Below, one piece after another: positions 1-8,275 of a stretch of 64,000 nt of DNA (positions within the stretch are counted from its first letter, which is position 1; every line of letters starts with the position of its first letter). The translations under genes and the position numbers were made by a program. The DNA comes from JAGHKQ01 sp041920565 (GTDB taxonomy: Bacteria; Bacillota; Bacilli; Bacillales; Bacillaceae_G): the NCBI GenBank assembly GCA_041920565.1, contig JBHGXS010000053.1, positions 65,033 through 129,032 of the forward strand. Direction: 5' to 3'. The notes beneath the pieces are model-generated. The model searched no databases. It worked only from the letters and a program-made list of their open reading frames with translations, and was not told the origin of the DNA.

Positions 1-413
1 TTTCCTTCTTTCGCCATTTTCGCAGCTTCCAATACATAAAATCCTTGGATGGCACAGCTGATTTCTGAGTCGTATGCGTACACTTTTACTCCTTCTGTCA
101 TCTCGCCGGCAGAAACCGCTCCTTGATATGTGCCGCTGATCCCGCTCGAAAGATGAATGCTGATTATAGCATCATATTCTTTTCCTAAACGCTCAAACAG
201 TTCGACAAACAAACCGATAGCGGGCTGCGACGTTTTTGGAAGCTCCTCTTGTTCACGAACCTTTACATAAAACTGCTCAGCTGTCAATTCCACTTCCTCT
301 TGATAGGAAGCATCGCCAAAAATAACGTTCAACGGAACCATATGTATATCGAGCTCGTCTCGAATCTCCTTCGGTATGTACGCTGTACTATCCGTAACAA
401 TTGCTGTTCTCAT
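1..413 (-). CDS. degV: DegV family protein, N-terminal part (runs off the left edge)
   Basis: Reading the minus strand from an ATG at 413 gives an open frame to the window edge beginning MRTAIVTDSTAYIPKEI, followed by a KTSQPAIG segment and ISIHLSSGISGTYQGA. These are the N-terminal Rossmann-like strand, the TSQP loop and the SSGxSGTY ligand loop of DegV proteins, which bind a fatty acid and in firmicutes can act as FakB partners of a fatty-acid kinase. An AAAGG motif lies 12 bases upstream of the ATG. About 137 of the usual ~280 residues are inside the window. It is divergent from yvyE; in B. subtilis degS-degU lie between these two genes and are missing here. The family is secure, the cellular role inferred. 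Confidence 0.9.
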   Translation of the reverse strand, partial: MRTAIVTDSTAYIPKEIRDELDIHMVPLNVIFGDASYQEEVELTAEQFYVKVREQEELPKTSQPAIGLFVELFERLGKEYDAIISIHLSSGISGTYQGAVSAGEMTEGVKVYAYDSEISCAIQGFYVLEAAKMAKEG

Positions 414-762
414 ACGTTTTTCGTACCTTTCTTACTATAATTAGAATCTGAATGGTTGTATTTTTTATTTTACATGAATTTGATATCAGGTGCATTAATG
501 TGCTATGAAAAATCGCAAAAGACAACTTTACAATTTACAACAAAAAAATTCAATCTATAATGAAAGTTGCTATTCTCTCTGTAAGGCATTCATTATTGGC
601 ATTTGCGTATCATGATTGGTTCAAACTTTTTATTTAGGATCAAAGGTATTTCATAAACATTGACATTCTTTACACAAACATTTTACGATTTCAGTAAATA
701 CTAATCGTATTATATAACAAAATAACAAACAAGAGTTTCTAAACGTAAGGAGAGACCTGCAA
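414..762. other. Divergent intergenic region degV/yvyE
   Basis: AT-rich 349-base gap with no supported coding frame on either strand. It holds the degV ribosome binding site at its left end and a plausible SigA promoter for yvyE near 660-689. In B. subtilis this position carries the degS-degU two-component genes; no remnant of them was recognised here. Confidence 0.6.
660..689 (+). promoter_or_regulatory. Putative SigA promoter of yvyE-LCP
   Basis: TTGACA at 660-665 and TACGAT at 684-689 are separated by 18 bases, a near-consensus vegetative promoter about 75 bases upstream of the yvyE start. Inferred by eye only. Confidence 0.5.
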
Positions 763-1395
763 TTGCTTTCACAATATTACACTGTAAAAGGTTATGGGGA
801 ACACGAAATCGTTATACAGAAATCCCGTTTCATCTGTTACGTAAACCGTGCGACTTCCGAAGAAGCAGCTCAAGACTTTATTCAAACAATTAAAAAAAAG
901 CATTGGGACGCTACACATAACTGTTCCGCTTATCTAATCGGGGAGCACGATCAAATCCAAAAAGCGAACGATGATGGGGAGCCAAGCGGGACTGCAGGAG
1001 TACCCATGCTGGAAGTATTAAAAAAGAAAGGCCTGAAAGATACCGTGGTAGTAGTCACGCGTTATTTCGGAGGCATCAAACTGGGGGCGGGAGGACTCAT
1101 CCGCGCATACGGAAAGTGCACCAGTGAGGGGATTGCTCATACAGGCATAGTAGAACGGAAGCTCATGCAATTAATGAAGACCAAAGTAGATTACACCTTG
1201 TTAGGGAAAGTGGAAAATGAACTTCGCAGCTCCTCCTATGTTCTAAAAGAAATCCATTACCTTGAAGATGTCACTTTTGATACTTATGTTGAAGAAGGAG
1301 AAAAACAAGCATTCCGAGATTGGATGATCGAGCTGACAAACGGGCGATGTGAAATAACAGAAGGCGAAATGCTGTACTTGGAGCGGGATGTATAA
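763..1395 (+). CDS. yvyE: YvyE/YigZ (IMPACT, UPF0029) family protein
   Basis: A 210-residue protein with the family signatures DDGEPSGTAG (residues 70-79) and RYFGGIKLGAGGLIRAY (100-116), followed by the C-terminal ferredoxin-like DUF1949 domain. The length matches B. subtilis YvyE (about 217). The start is TTG, supported by AAGGAG ten bases upstream at 747-752. The related eukaryotic IMPACT protein regulates translation through Gcn1; the bacterial function is not settled. It is followed after 33 bases by the LCP gene, as in B. subtilis (yvyE next to tagV), so the two are probably cotranscribed. Confidence 0.93.
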   Translation: MLSQYYTVKGYGEHEIVIQKSRFICYVNRATSEEAAQDFIQTIKKKHWDATHNCSAYLIGEHDQIQKANDDGEPSGTAGVPMLEVLKKKGLKDTVVVVTRYFGGIKLGAGGLIRAYGKCTSEGIAHTGIVERKLMQLMKTKVDYTLLGKVENELRSSSYVLKEIHYLEDVTFDTYVEEGEKQAFRDWMIELTNGRCEITEGEMLYLERDV

Positions 1396-1428
1396 CAGCT
1401 CGATCCTGTTGCTAAAAGGAGTTATGTT

Positions 1429-2448
1429 ATGGTAGACAGATCCCAATATTTACAAAACAAAAGACAGAAAAAGAAAAGACGGCGGAGAATCTTGTTTACT
1501 GTTCTTCTGCTTTTTTTACTAGGCGTAGGATATGCAGTTTATTATATTTATGATACCTATGCTTCATTAGCGAAAACGTACAACAATACGAATTATGAAA
1601 AATCCAAGCTTCGCGAAGAGGATGTAGAGATCACAAAGCATCCGTTTTCCGTATTAATTATGGGCATTGAGGATTATTCAAGCGGCGGGAAACACGGGCG
1701 AACAGATTCTCTTTTATTTGCAACAGTGAATCCGAAAGATAAAACTGTAAAATTGATGAGCATCCCCCGTGATACAAGAGTAGTCATTGCGGGGCGAAAT
1801 AAAAAAGATAAAATCAATCATGCCCATGCATTCGGCGGAGAAAAAATGACGATTGAAACGGTTGAAAACTTTTTGGATATCCCCGTGGATTATTATGTCA
1901 AAGTGGATTTTGACGGGTTTAAGCACATTGTTGATGCAATAGACGGGGTTACAGTAGACGTTCCTTTCGACTTTGCCGAGCTTTCAGATGATGGCAAAAC
2001 GCAAATTTATTTTAAAAAAGGAAAACAGCGCTTGGACGGGGAAGAAGCTCTTGCATACGTAAGGATGCGAAAGCATGACCCTATGGGTGATTATGGCCGG
2101 ACTCAAAGGCAGCGCCAAGTATTGTCTGCCATCATTGATAAATTGAATAACACATCTTCCCTTTTGAAACTAAAGGATGTTGCTAAAATTGTAGGGGAAA
2201 ATGTACAGACCAATATTAAACTGACAGAAGGTCTGGCGCTTGCCGGCAAGTTTTCTGACTTCTCCTCTTCTAATATGGAAACTGTAACATTGGAAGGCGA
2301 GGATGCTCGAATAAACGGCTTGTATTACTTTGTGCCGAAGGAAAAAAGCGTGGAACAAGTAAAGAAAACATTCTCTTCACACCTTGGCTTGCCTTACTCC
2401 GGCACAGCTGCAGGAGACGCAGAATCAAGTTCCCGAGAGAAAGAATAA
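1429..2448 (+). CDS. tagV: LCP (LytR-CpsA-Psr) family polymer-to-peptidoglycan ligase, TagV position
   Basis: The protein has 339 residues: a basic cytoplasmic tail (KRQKKKRRRR), one transmembrane helix at about 21-41, then the extracellular LCP domain. Diagnostic motifs are GRTDSLL (90-96), SIPRDT (111-116), and DYGRTQRQRQ near residue 225, which hold the arginines and aspartate that bind the pyrophosphate of the lipid-linked polymer. LCP enzymes transfer wall teichoic acid or other polymers from undecaprenyl carriers onto peptidoglycan. Synteny with yvyE, degV and tagO points to tagV (yvhJ). AGGAG lies 8 bases before the ATG. A second LCP gene lies at 50863-51777. Symbol assigned by neighbourhood. 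Confidence 0.9.
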   Translation: MVDRSQYLQNKRQKKKRRRRILFTVLLLFLLGVGYAVYYIYDTYASLAKTYNNTNYEKSKLREEDVEITKHPFSVLIMGIEDYSSGGKHGRTDSLLFATVNPKDKTVKLMSIPRDTRVVIAGRNKKDKINHAHAFGGEKMTIETVENFLDIPVDYYVKVDFDGFKHIVDAIDGVTVDVPFDFAELSDDGKTQIYFKKGKQRLDGEEALAYVRMRKHDPMGDYGRTQRQRQVLSAIIDKLNNTSSLLKLKDVAKIVGENVQTNIKLTEGLALAGKFSDFSSSNMETVTLEGEDARINGLYYFVPKEKSVEQVKKTFSSHLGLPYSGTAAGDAESSSREKE

Positions 2449-2453
2449 AAAAA

Positions 2454-2488
2454 GAGCGCCAATCGACCTTCAGCGCTCCTTTTATCAT
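2454..2488. terminator. Bidirectional terminator between LCP gene and ugd
   Basis: GAGCGC at 2454-2459 pairs with GCGCTC at 2473-2478; A-rich on the left and CCTTTT on the right, so it can serve both convergent genes. Confidence 0.75.
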
Positions 2489-2555
2489 CTTGCTCATTAA
2501 AATAATACTGCTGTAATAAAAAATGCTCGATACCCGGGCGTTTTGGGCACACGTT

Positions 2556-3881
2556 TTACACGATAATTGCATTCCGCACCACGGGAGAACGGCCGATGGA
2601 ATAATAATCCATACGGTATTGCTTTACCGCATCTAAAGAATAGCAGTTTCGGCCGTCAAACAATAGAGGATGCTTCATCAGCATTTCGTACTTCTCTAAC
2701 GGATATTTCACAATCTCCTGCCACTCCGTAACGATAAAGGCTGCATCCGCCCCCGAAATAGCTTCATCGATAGAATCCGCATACAGAACTGCGTCCGGAA
2801 GCACTTTTTTTGCATTTTCCATTGCAACAGGGTCATAAGCTGTAACCTTTGCCCCCGCTTCCAGCAATTGCTTAATAATGACAAGCGACGCAGCTTCTCG
2901 CATATCATCCGTGTTCGGCTTGAACGCCAAGCCGAGTACAGCTGCCTTTTTTCCTCGCAATCCTTCTTTGATTACACTTTTTGCTTTTTGTACCAATGAC
3001 GCCTGCTGTTTATTGTTTACATCGATGACTGCTTTTAACAGATGAAAATCATGCTCGACGTTTCCTGCCATCTGCACTAAAGCGTTTGTATCCTTCGGAA
3101 AACAAGATCCTCCGTACCCGATGCCCGCCTTTAAAAATTGACCGCCGATACGGCTGTCAAGCCCCATTCCAAGCGCTACATCTTCCACATTCGCCCCGAC
3201 TTTTTCGCATATATTGGAAACTTCGTTAATAAAGCTGATTTTCGTAGCCAAAAACGCATTGGAAGCATATTTGATCATTTCCGCGCTTCGTATGTCCGTT
3301 TTAAATACGTTCATGTTCAGCGGAGAATAAACAACTTCTACTATAGCTGCCGCCTGTTCCGTTTCCGCTCCTATGACGATGCGGTCCCCATGAAAAAAGT
3401 CATGAATGGCAGACCCTTCCCGTAAAAACTCCGGGTTGGAGACCATTTGAATTTGTACGTTTTTCTTTAAATACTTTTGTATCATTTCTTTTATTTTCTC
3501 ATTGGTTCCAACGGGCACAGTGCTCTTTGTGACCACCACAACATTTTTTGTTATATACGTGCCGATGTCAACGCAAGCTTGCGCGAGATAACGCAAATCG
3601 GCAGAACCGTCCGGGCTGGAAGGTGTTCCCACAGCAATATAGATTATATCCGCCGCTTCATATGCCTCTTGCGGATCGCTTGTAAAAGACAGGGTTTTGC
3701 GTTGTATATTTTGTTTCATCATATCTTCCAGGCCCGGTTCGTATATTGGCGAAACCCCTTGCTGAAGCATGGAAATTTTTTTTGTATCGATATCTAAACA
3801 AGTAACAGTATGGCCTATATGAGATAAACCTGTTCCGGTTACAAGCCCCACATATCCTGTACCAACAACCGTAATGTTCAC
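2556..3881 (-). CDS. ugd: UDP-glucose 6-dehydrogenase
   Basis: Oxidises UDP-glucose to UDP-glucuronate with two NAD+, supplying uronic acid for teichuronic or capsular polymers. From the GTG at 3881 the protein has 441 residues: NAD Rossmann motif GTGYVG at residues 7-12, the STVPVGT segment, the NPEFLREGSA motif, and the active-site loop GYGGSCFPKD with catalytic Cys260. The GTG start is preferred over an upstream in-frame TTG at 3902 because GGAGG sits 8 bases before it and homologues begin with a similar NITVVG segment. It is convergent with the LCP gene and lies next to gtaB, which makes its substrate. The B. subtilis equivalent is tuaD/ywqF; which of these cannot be decided. Confidence 0.95.
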   Translation of the reverse strand: MNITVVGTGYVGLVTGTGLSHIGHTVTCLDIDTKKISMLQQGVSPIYEPGLEDMMKQNIQRKTLSFTSDPQEAYEAADIIYIAVGTPSSPDGSADLRYLAQACVDIGTYITKNVVVVTKSTVPVGTNEKIKEMIQKYLKKNVQIQMVSNPEFLREGSAIHDFFHGDRIVIGAETEQAAAIVEVVYSPLNMNVFKTDIRSAEMIKYASNAFLATKISFINEVSNICEKVGANVEDVALGMGLDSRIGGQFLKAGIGYGGSCFPKDTNALVQMAGNVEHDFHLLKAVIDVNNKQQASLVQKAKSVIKEGLRGKKAAVLGLAFKPNTDDMREAASLVIIKQLLEAGAKVTAYDPVAMENAKKVLPDAVLYADSIDEAISGADAAFIVTEWQEIVKYPLEKYEMLMKHPLLFDGRNCYSLDAVKQYRMDYYSIGRSPVVRNAIIV

Positions 3882-4160
3882 AAGGCACCCCTCCAGTCGC
3901 AAACTCGATATAAAAGCTGACTAGGTAATTATTTTAGTATAACATCATGCCCTACAAAGAGATGGATATACTGAAACGCAAATGCACTGAAGCATCGATT
4001 CCTATAGCTCATTATAACCCAAGCGAAGGTCTTATTGAGTAGACGCATTCTAACTTTACAAAAATTCAAACTCCTTTACATTCGCTTAATTTCTCTTTCG
4101 AAAATATGCTGAAGAAAACGAAATTCCATCATTACTAAATGGACGGGAGTTTGACCCATT

Positions 4161-4250
4161 ATGGAAAAAGTTCTCGTGATAGACGGTTGCGGTTTTATCG
4201 GATCTCATATCGTTGACCGATTATGGCTTGATGGCTATGAGGTGCAGGAA
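4161..4250 (+). pseudogene. 5' relic of a NAD-dependent sugar epimerase gene (galE-like)
   Basis: An ATG at 4161, with GGGAG 11 bases upstream, opens a frame reading MEKVLVIDGCGFIGSHIVD then RLWLDGYEVQ. This is the first strand, glycine-rich loop and helix of extended short-chain dehydrogenases such as UDP-glucose 4-epimerase, where the usual text is a TGGAGFIGSH-type loop. Similarity stops after about 30 codons and the frame runs into the gtaB terminator. The other ~300 residues are missing here, while a galE 3' relic lies beside the second gtaB at 57170-57537. A further short coding-like frame at about 3949-4041 (ending NPSEGLIE) lies just upstream and was not identified. Confidence 0.65.
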
Positions 4251-4310
4251 ACATTCCGGTTTTACCAGTTCCATCAGATAGCATCTAAGCAGACATGCTT
4301 AAAATACGTA

Positions 4311-4342
4311 AAAAACCCCAGCCGCTGTTGGATGGGGTTTTT
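4311..4342 (-). terminator. gtaB terminator
   Basis: AAAAACCCCA (4311-4320) and TGGGGTTTTT (4333-4342) form a perfect stem with a 12-base loop, directly after the gtaB stop codon on the minus strand. Confidence 0.85.
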
Positions 4343-4346
4343 ATAC

Positions 4347-5237
4347 TTATTCTGCATTCTCGCCAAGCAAAGCCAGCTTTTTCTTCATAAACTCCAGAAC
4401 CGGGTTTCGCAGTTCTTCGCTTTGCAGCGCAAATTCGATAGTGGTTTCAACAAATCCTAATGTTTCTCCTACATCATACCGTTTTCCCTCAAAACGGTAA
4501 GCAAATACTCGTTGTATTTCATTCAAGCTGCCGATAGCATCCGTAAGCTGAATTTCCCCTCCTGCTCCCGCTTGCTGCTTCTCAAGAAACAGGAATATTT
4601 CAGGTGTCAAAATATATCTTCCCATAATAGCTAAATTTGAAGGGGCCGAACCTGGTGCCGGTTTCTCTACAAATTGACGGACTTGATAACGTCTTCCCGT
4701 TTGTTCAATCGGATCAATAATTCCGTATCGGTGTGTTTCATCTTCTTTCACTTCCATAACTCCAATAACGGAAGAGAATGTACGCTCATATTCATCCATG
4801 AGCTGACGAAGACACGGAGTGCCCGCTTGTACAATATCATCCCCTAAAAGCACCGCAAACGGCTCATCTCCTACGAAATTGCGGGCGCACCAAATCGCAT
4901 GCCCTAATCCTTTAGGCTCTTTCTGACGGATATAATGAATATTAGCCATGTTAGAAGAAGCCTGTACTTTTTCGAGGAGGTCATACTTTCCTTTTTCCAG
5001 CAAATTTTGCTCTAATTCAAAAGCATGATCAAAGTGGTCTTCAATGGCGCGTTTTCCTTTACCGGTAACAATGATAATATCTTCGATACCGGAAGCAATA
5101 GCTTCCTCCACTATGTATTGAATGGTAGGCTTATCAATGATCGGAAGCATTTCTTTCGGCATTGCCTTTGTTGCCGGCAAAAATCGCGTTCCAAGCCCTG
5201 CTGCAGGAATAATTGCCTTTCGGATTCGTTTCAACAT
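4347..5237 (-). CDS. gtaB: UTP-glucose-1-phosphate uridylyltransferase (copy 1)
   Basis: Makes UDP-glucose from UTP and glucose-1-phosphate in the cytoplasm, feeding teichoic acid glucosylation, glycolipid anchors of lipoteichoic acid, and Ugd next door. The 296-residue protein shows the nucleotide-binding GLGTRFLPATKAMPKEML signature near the N-terminus, DKPTIQYIVEEA, LLGDD, RYGIID, and FVEKP. The ATG at 5237 is chosen over GTG at 5240 because AGGAGG would touch the latter. A second, closely similar copy lies at 57597-58481, so the function is duplicated in this window. Confidence 0.95.
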   Translation of the reverse strand: MLKRIRKAIIPAAGLGTRFLPATKAMPKEMLPIIDKPTIQYIVEEAIASGIEDIIIVTGKGKRAIEDHFDHAFELEQNLLEKGKYDLLEKVQASSNMANIHYIRQKEPKGLGHAIWCARNFVGDEPFAVLLGDDIVQAGTPCLRQLMDEYERTFSSVIGVMEVKEDETHRYGIIDPIEQTGRRYQVRQFVEKPAPGSAPSNLAIMGRYILTPEIFLFLEKQQAGAGGEIQLTDAIGSLNEIQRVFAYRFEGKRYDVGETLGFVETTIEFALQSEELRNPVLEFMKKKLALLGENAE

Positions 5238-5651
5238 CACAACCTCCTATACAATCGAGTGAACCTTACATCAAAGTATATCTTCTCTTTTGCTGCTCTA
5301 AGTTCAACCGTTCTTTTCAGCTGCGGCAGCGTGAAATAAAATGATAAAAGACTACACTCTGATATTAGCATAAAAAAGGTCGTTGCAATGGTCCTTATTT
5401 ATACCAAACAAAAACACCTTATAACTTAGCGATGCAATTTTATTTTTAAACACAAACATATATAAGCGTTTTCCTCATATCATTTCTATGTTTGCAAAAT
5501 CATTAAACCAGTATGAAGTGAAAATAACTTGTTTTTCCTCTTTATTTTTTGTGTAATGTGGAACCCTACATGAGAGGACCATCTTACTTTCTGTAAATAC
5601 ATTGTAATGATTTTGTAAATACAGCACAGAAGTTTTTACGATAAAAAAAGA
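5238..5651. other. Divergent intergenic region gtaB/tagO
   Basis: About 530 bases separate the two start codons. No coding frame has support. The tagO side has a plausible promoter (5652-5679); no convincing gtaB promoter was chosen by eye. The region is strongly AT-rich in its right half. Confidence 0.5.
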
Positions 5652-5679
5652 TTGATTTCTACATTTTTTGTGATACGAT
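5652..5679 (+). promoter_or_regulatory. Putative SigA promoter of tagO
   Basis: TTGATT at 5652-5657 and TACGAT at 5674-5679 with a 16-base spacer, about 90 bases before the tagO start. Confidence 0.45.
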
Positions 5680-5768
5680 AACTAGTGAGTTGCATTCGAA
5701 ACTGTGATAAATCTTAATCGTTTTAAGGATATTGTAGATCAATACAAACTGTACTAAGGGTGATATTG

Positions 5769-6827
5769 GTGAATTCGCAATTTATTTATGCCTTTTTGGC
5801 GTCTCTTGTGACGGTATTAATCGCGACTCCATTCGTTATGAAGCTGGCAATTAAGATTGGCGCGGTTGATAAACCGAATGCCCGCAAGGTCCATCAAAAA
5901 ATCATGCCCCGTCTCGGCGGATTAGCCATCTTTATCGGGGTGGTGGTCGGATACTTTGTGAGCGGACTGTATCATGAGAGAATGACTTCGATCGCTGTGG
6001 GAGCTGTCATAATTGTCATTATCGGGGTTTTAGATGATATATATGAACTTTCGGCAAAGAAAAAGTTCTTAGGACAAATTTTAGTGGCGCTTCTTATTGT
6101 AAAAAGCGGTTTAACAATTGAGTATATTACGATACCGTTTTTAGGTAAATATGATTTGGGCTTGCTTTCATACGTCATTACCGTTCTTTGGATTGTAGGC
6201 GTGACAAATGCCATCAACCTTATTGACGGACTGGACGGGTTATCTGCAGGAGTTTCTTCCATAGCCCTTGCCACCATCGGATTTATGGCGTTCCAGGGCA
6301 ACAGTTTTATGATTTTCACGATTGCTTTAATTGTATTGGCAAGTACGATCGGATTTTTATTTTATAACTTCCATCCCGCAAAGATTTTTATGGGAGATAC
6401 GGGAGCTCTGTTCCTGGGGTATTGCATTTCCATTCTTTCTTTGCTTGGATTATACAAAAGCGTAACGTTATTTAGTTTCATCGTCCCTATCATTATTTTG
6501 GGGGTTCCGATTTTCGATACGGCTTTCGCCATTTTACGACGCATTGTGAACAAAAAACCAATCTCTGCACCTGATAAATCCCATTTGCACCATCGTTTGT
6601 TGGCATTAGGGTTTTCACATAGAACGACAGTGCTTTTAATTTATGTATTTGGAATCTTTTTCAGCATCAACGCTATCATCTTCTCTTCTTCCGCACTATG
6701 GCTTTCCATCATTCTTTTGTTTGCCTTGATGTTGGCAGTAGAGCTGGTGGCGGAAATAATCGGGCTGGTGCATGAGCATTATAAGCCTATCATTACTTTT
6801 TATCGAAAAGTAACAGGAAGGCAATAA
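5769..6827 (+). CDS. tagO: UDP-GlcNAc:undecaprenyl-phosphate GlcNAc-1-phosphate transferase
   Basis: First membrane step of wall teichoic acid linkage-unit synthesis: transfers GlcNAc-1-phosphate from UDP-GlcNAc to undecaprenyl phosphate. The ~352-residue polytopic protein has DKPNARKVH near residue 37, the DD motif LDDIYELSAKKKF, the NxxNxxDGxDGL motif in NAINLIDGLDGLSAG, FMGDTGALFLGY, and the SHLHHRLLALG cytoplasmic histidine loop. About ten hydrophobic segments are visible. The GTG at 5769 is preferred because AAGGGTGAT ends just upstream; GTG 5760 and TTG 5766 are alternatives. Length fits B. subtilis TagO (358). The neighbouring LCP enzyme acts at the end of the same pathway. Confidence 0.93.
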   Translation: MNSQFIYAFLASLVTVLIATPFVMKLAIKIGAVDKPNARKVHQKIMPRLGGLAIFIGVVVGYFVSGLYHERMTSIAVGAVIIVIIGVLDDIYELSAKKKFLGQILVALLIVKSGLTIEYITIPFLGKYDLGLLSYVITVLWIVGVTNAINLIDGLDGLSAGVSSIALATIGFMAFQGNSFMIFTIALIVLASTIGFLFYNFHPAKIFMGDTGALFLGYCISILSLLGLYKSVTLFSFIVPIIILGVPIFDTAFAILRRIVNKKPISAPDKSHLHHRLLALGFSHRTTVLLIYVFGIFFSINAIIFSSSALWLSIILLFALMLAVELVAEIIGLVHEHYKPIITFYRKVTGRQ

Positions 6828-6872
6828 TATCATCCAGTATTCCCAATAATTTAATTTTTATACAAAAAATTC

Positions 6873-6915
6873 AATCCCGTTTCTTCTTAATTTATAGAGA
6901 AACGGGATTTTTATG
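6873..6915 (+). terminator. tagO terminator
   Basis: A perfect 12-bp stem, AATCCCGTTTCT (6873-6884) with AGAAACGGGATT (6898-6909), followed by TTTTTA. Confidence 0.9.
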
Positions 6916-6997
6916 TTTTCCTTCCAAAATATGCTTTGTTTATCCTTACCATCCTTGAATAACCTAATGGTATAAGTATCAGAAACAGGTGAAGAGT

Positions 6998-7810
6998 ATG
7001 GTGAAAAGACTGCTGCTTGTTTTTAGCATTCCCTTTCTTTTTGCAGCCTTTTCCTCCTCCGTCGATGTACATCTCTTAAAGCTGTCGTTTCATCCTCACC
7101 CCGGCAGAAGCTGCATTGCTGCAACAAAGCAATTTACAATTGAAACGTCCCGCCTGAAACGAGAATATATCATTGCAGGGGAAAAACAGCTGCGCGATAC
7201 GCAAAAAATAGCCTATTTAACCTTTGATGACGGCCCCAATCGCTACACAAAGCAAATCTTGAATATTTTAAAAGAAAAAAGAGCAAAAGCAACCTTCTTT
7301 GTTATTGGGTCTCAACTTGAAAAAAATAAAGAATTGATTCATCGGATACTGGACGAAGGTCATTATGTCGGGTTACATAGCATGTCCCATGACCCTAAAA
7401 AATTATACGACGGCACCCCTGATCATCTCATCCAAGAAATGAAGCAAGCCAAAGACATACTGTATGGCATCACAGGTTTTGAAACTCATTTAATCCGCGT
7501 TCCCTATGGAAGTATGCCCTATTTAAATCAACCGTATCGAGATGCATTGGTGCGCAGCCATTTTAAAATGTGGGATTGGACCGTGGACCCAAGCGACTGG
7601 GAAAGCAACCGAAATCCTTCTGCCATTGTACAGAAAATCATGCGGCAAACAAATGAACGAGTAGAAGTCATTTTATTGCACGATAAACAAGCCACCGTGA
7701 AAATATTGCCGCAAGTGATTGATTATCTGCATGCAAAAGGATATACCTTGTTGCAATATAATCCGTACCACCATATAGAAATGAACTTTTGGAAAGACAC
7801 ACGCCTCTAA
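6998..7810 (+). CDS. Secreted polysaccharide deacetylase (NodB domain)
   Basis: A 270-residue protein with an N-terminal signal sequence (VKRLLLVFSIPFLFAAFSSS) and one NodB homology domain. The five carbohydrate esterase-4 motifs are present: TFDDGP, HSMSHD, RVPYGS, WDWTVDPSDWE and ILLHD, so the metal-binding Asp-His-His set and catalytic base appear intact. Such enzymes remove N-acetyl groups from peptidoglycan GlcNAc or MurNAc outside the membrane and confer lysozyme resistance. ATG 6998 is chosen because AGGTG lies 6 bases before it; GTG 6989 is upstream in frame. Substrate is not determinable from the sequence. Its own terminator follows at once. Confidence 0.88.
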   Translation: MVKRLLLVFSIPFLFAAFSSSVDVHLLKLSFHPHPGRSCIAATKQFTIETSRLKREYIIAGEKQLRDTQKIAYLTFDDGPNRYTKQILNILKEKRAKATFFVIGSQLEKNKELIHRILDEGHYVGLHSMSHDPKKLYDGTPDHLIQEMKQAKDILYGITGFETHLIRVPYGSMPYLNQPYRDALVRSHFKMWDWTVDPSDWESNRNPSAIVQKIMRQTNERVEVILLHDKQATVKILPQVIDYLHAKGYTLLQYNPYHHIEMNFWKDTRL

Positions 7811-7814
7811 AAAC

Positions 7815-7845
7815 CTTAGAAGCAACCTCGCTTCTAAGATTTTTA
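7815..7845 (+). terminator. Terminator of deacetylase gene
   Basis: CTTAGAAGC (7815-7823) pairs with GCTTCTAAG (7830-7838), followed by ATTTTT. Confidence 0.88.
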
Positions 7846-8244
7846 CATATTCATGCATATTTTACCGTTACAATTCCGGAAGACGAATTATTCTATATCA
7901 TGGATTTTTTTATTAAAAATCGAGAGACAGAAAAAACGAGCCTACGATGGGCTCGTTTTTTAGATTGTTGCTTGATTGATGAACTTGGTCGAATTAACCA
8001 TGATGATAACGAAATCAGCAGCTATATCGACAAAGCCCTGTTCAAATCTGTCTGAAAAAGCAGCTCAATAAACCTGATCGCATGCTTAATTCCCCTTAAA
8101 ATCGCACCAGTTCAAATCCTTCCAGCAGCTTGGCTGTTGTCAAAATCTCCAATTCCTCCGCCTGGTCCATTCGTTTCCTGTCCGATTACGTTATCCTTTC
8201 GTTTCTGGAAAAAACAAGGATGTAAACACACTATTAATACACAG
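7846..8244. other. Gene-poor gap with an isolated hairpin
   Basis: About 400 bases without a gene that could be recognised. An inverted repeat with flanking A and T runs (AAAAAACGAGCC at 7931-7942 with GGCTCGTTTTTT at 7950-7961) looks like a terminator but has no clear gene before it. A plus-strand frame over 7856-8055 and a minus-strand frame near 8100-8190 (reading LLEGFELVRF) look weakly coding and may be remnants; neither has a ribosome binding site. Confidence 0.4.
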
Positions 8245-8271
8245 AAAGACCCCCTGATACCAGGAGGCCTT
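8245..8271 (-). terminator. Terminator of GHL10 glycosidase gene
   Basis: On the minus strand GGCCTCCTG pairs with CAGGGGGTC across a GTAT loop (two wobble pairs), followed by TTT, just after the stop codon of the upstream gene. Confidence 0.65.
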
Positions 8272-8275
8272 GCCT

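Noticed and set aside
7856..8055. Possible PRD-type regulator fragment on the plus strand
   Set aside because: One phrase (IPEDELFYI) recalls PRD domains, but the similarity is too short and the frame crosses a terminator-like hairpin.
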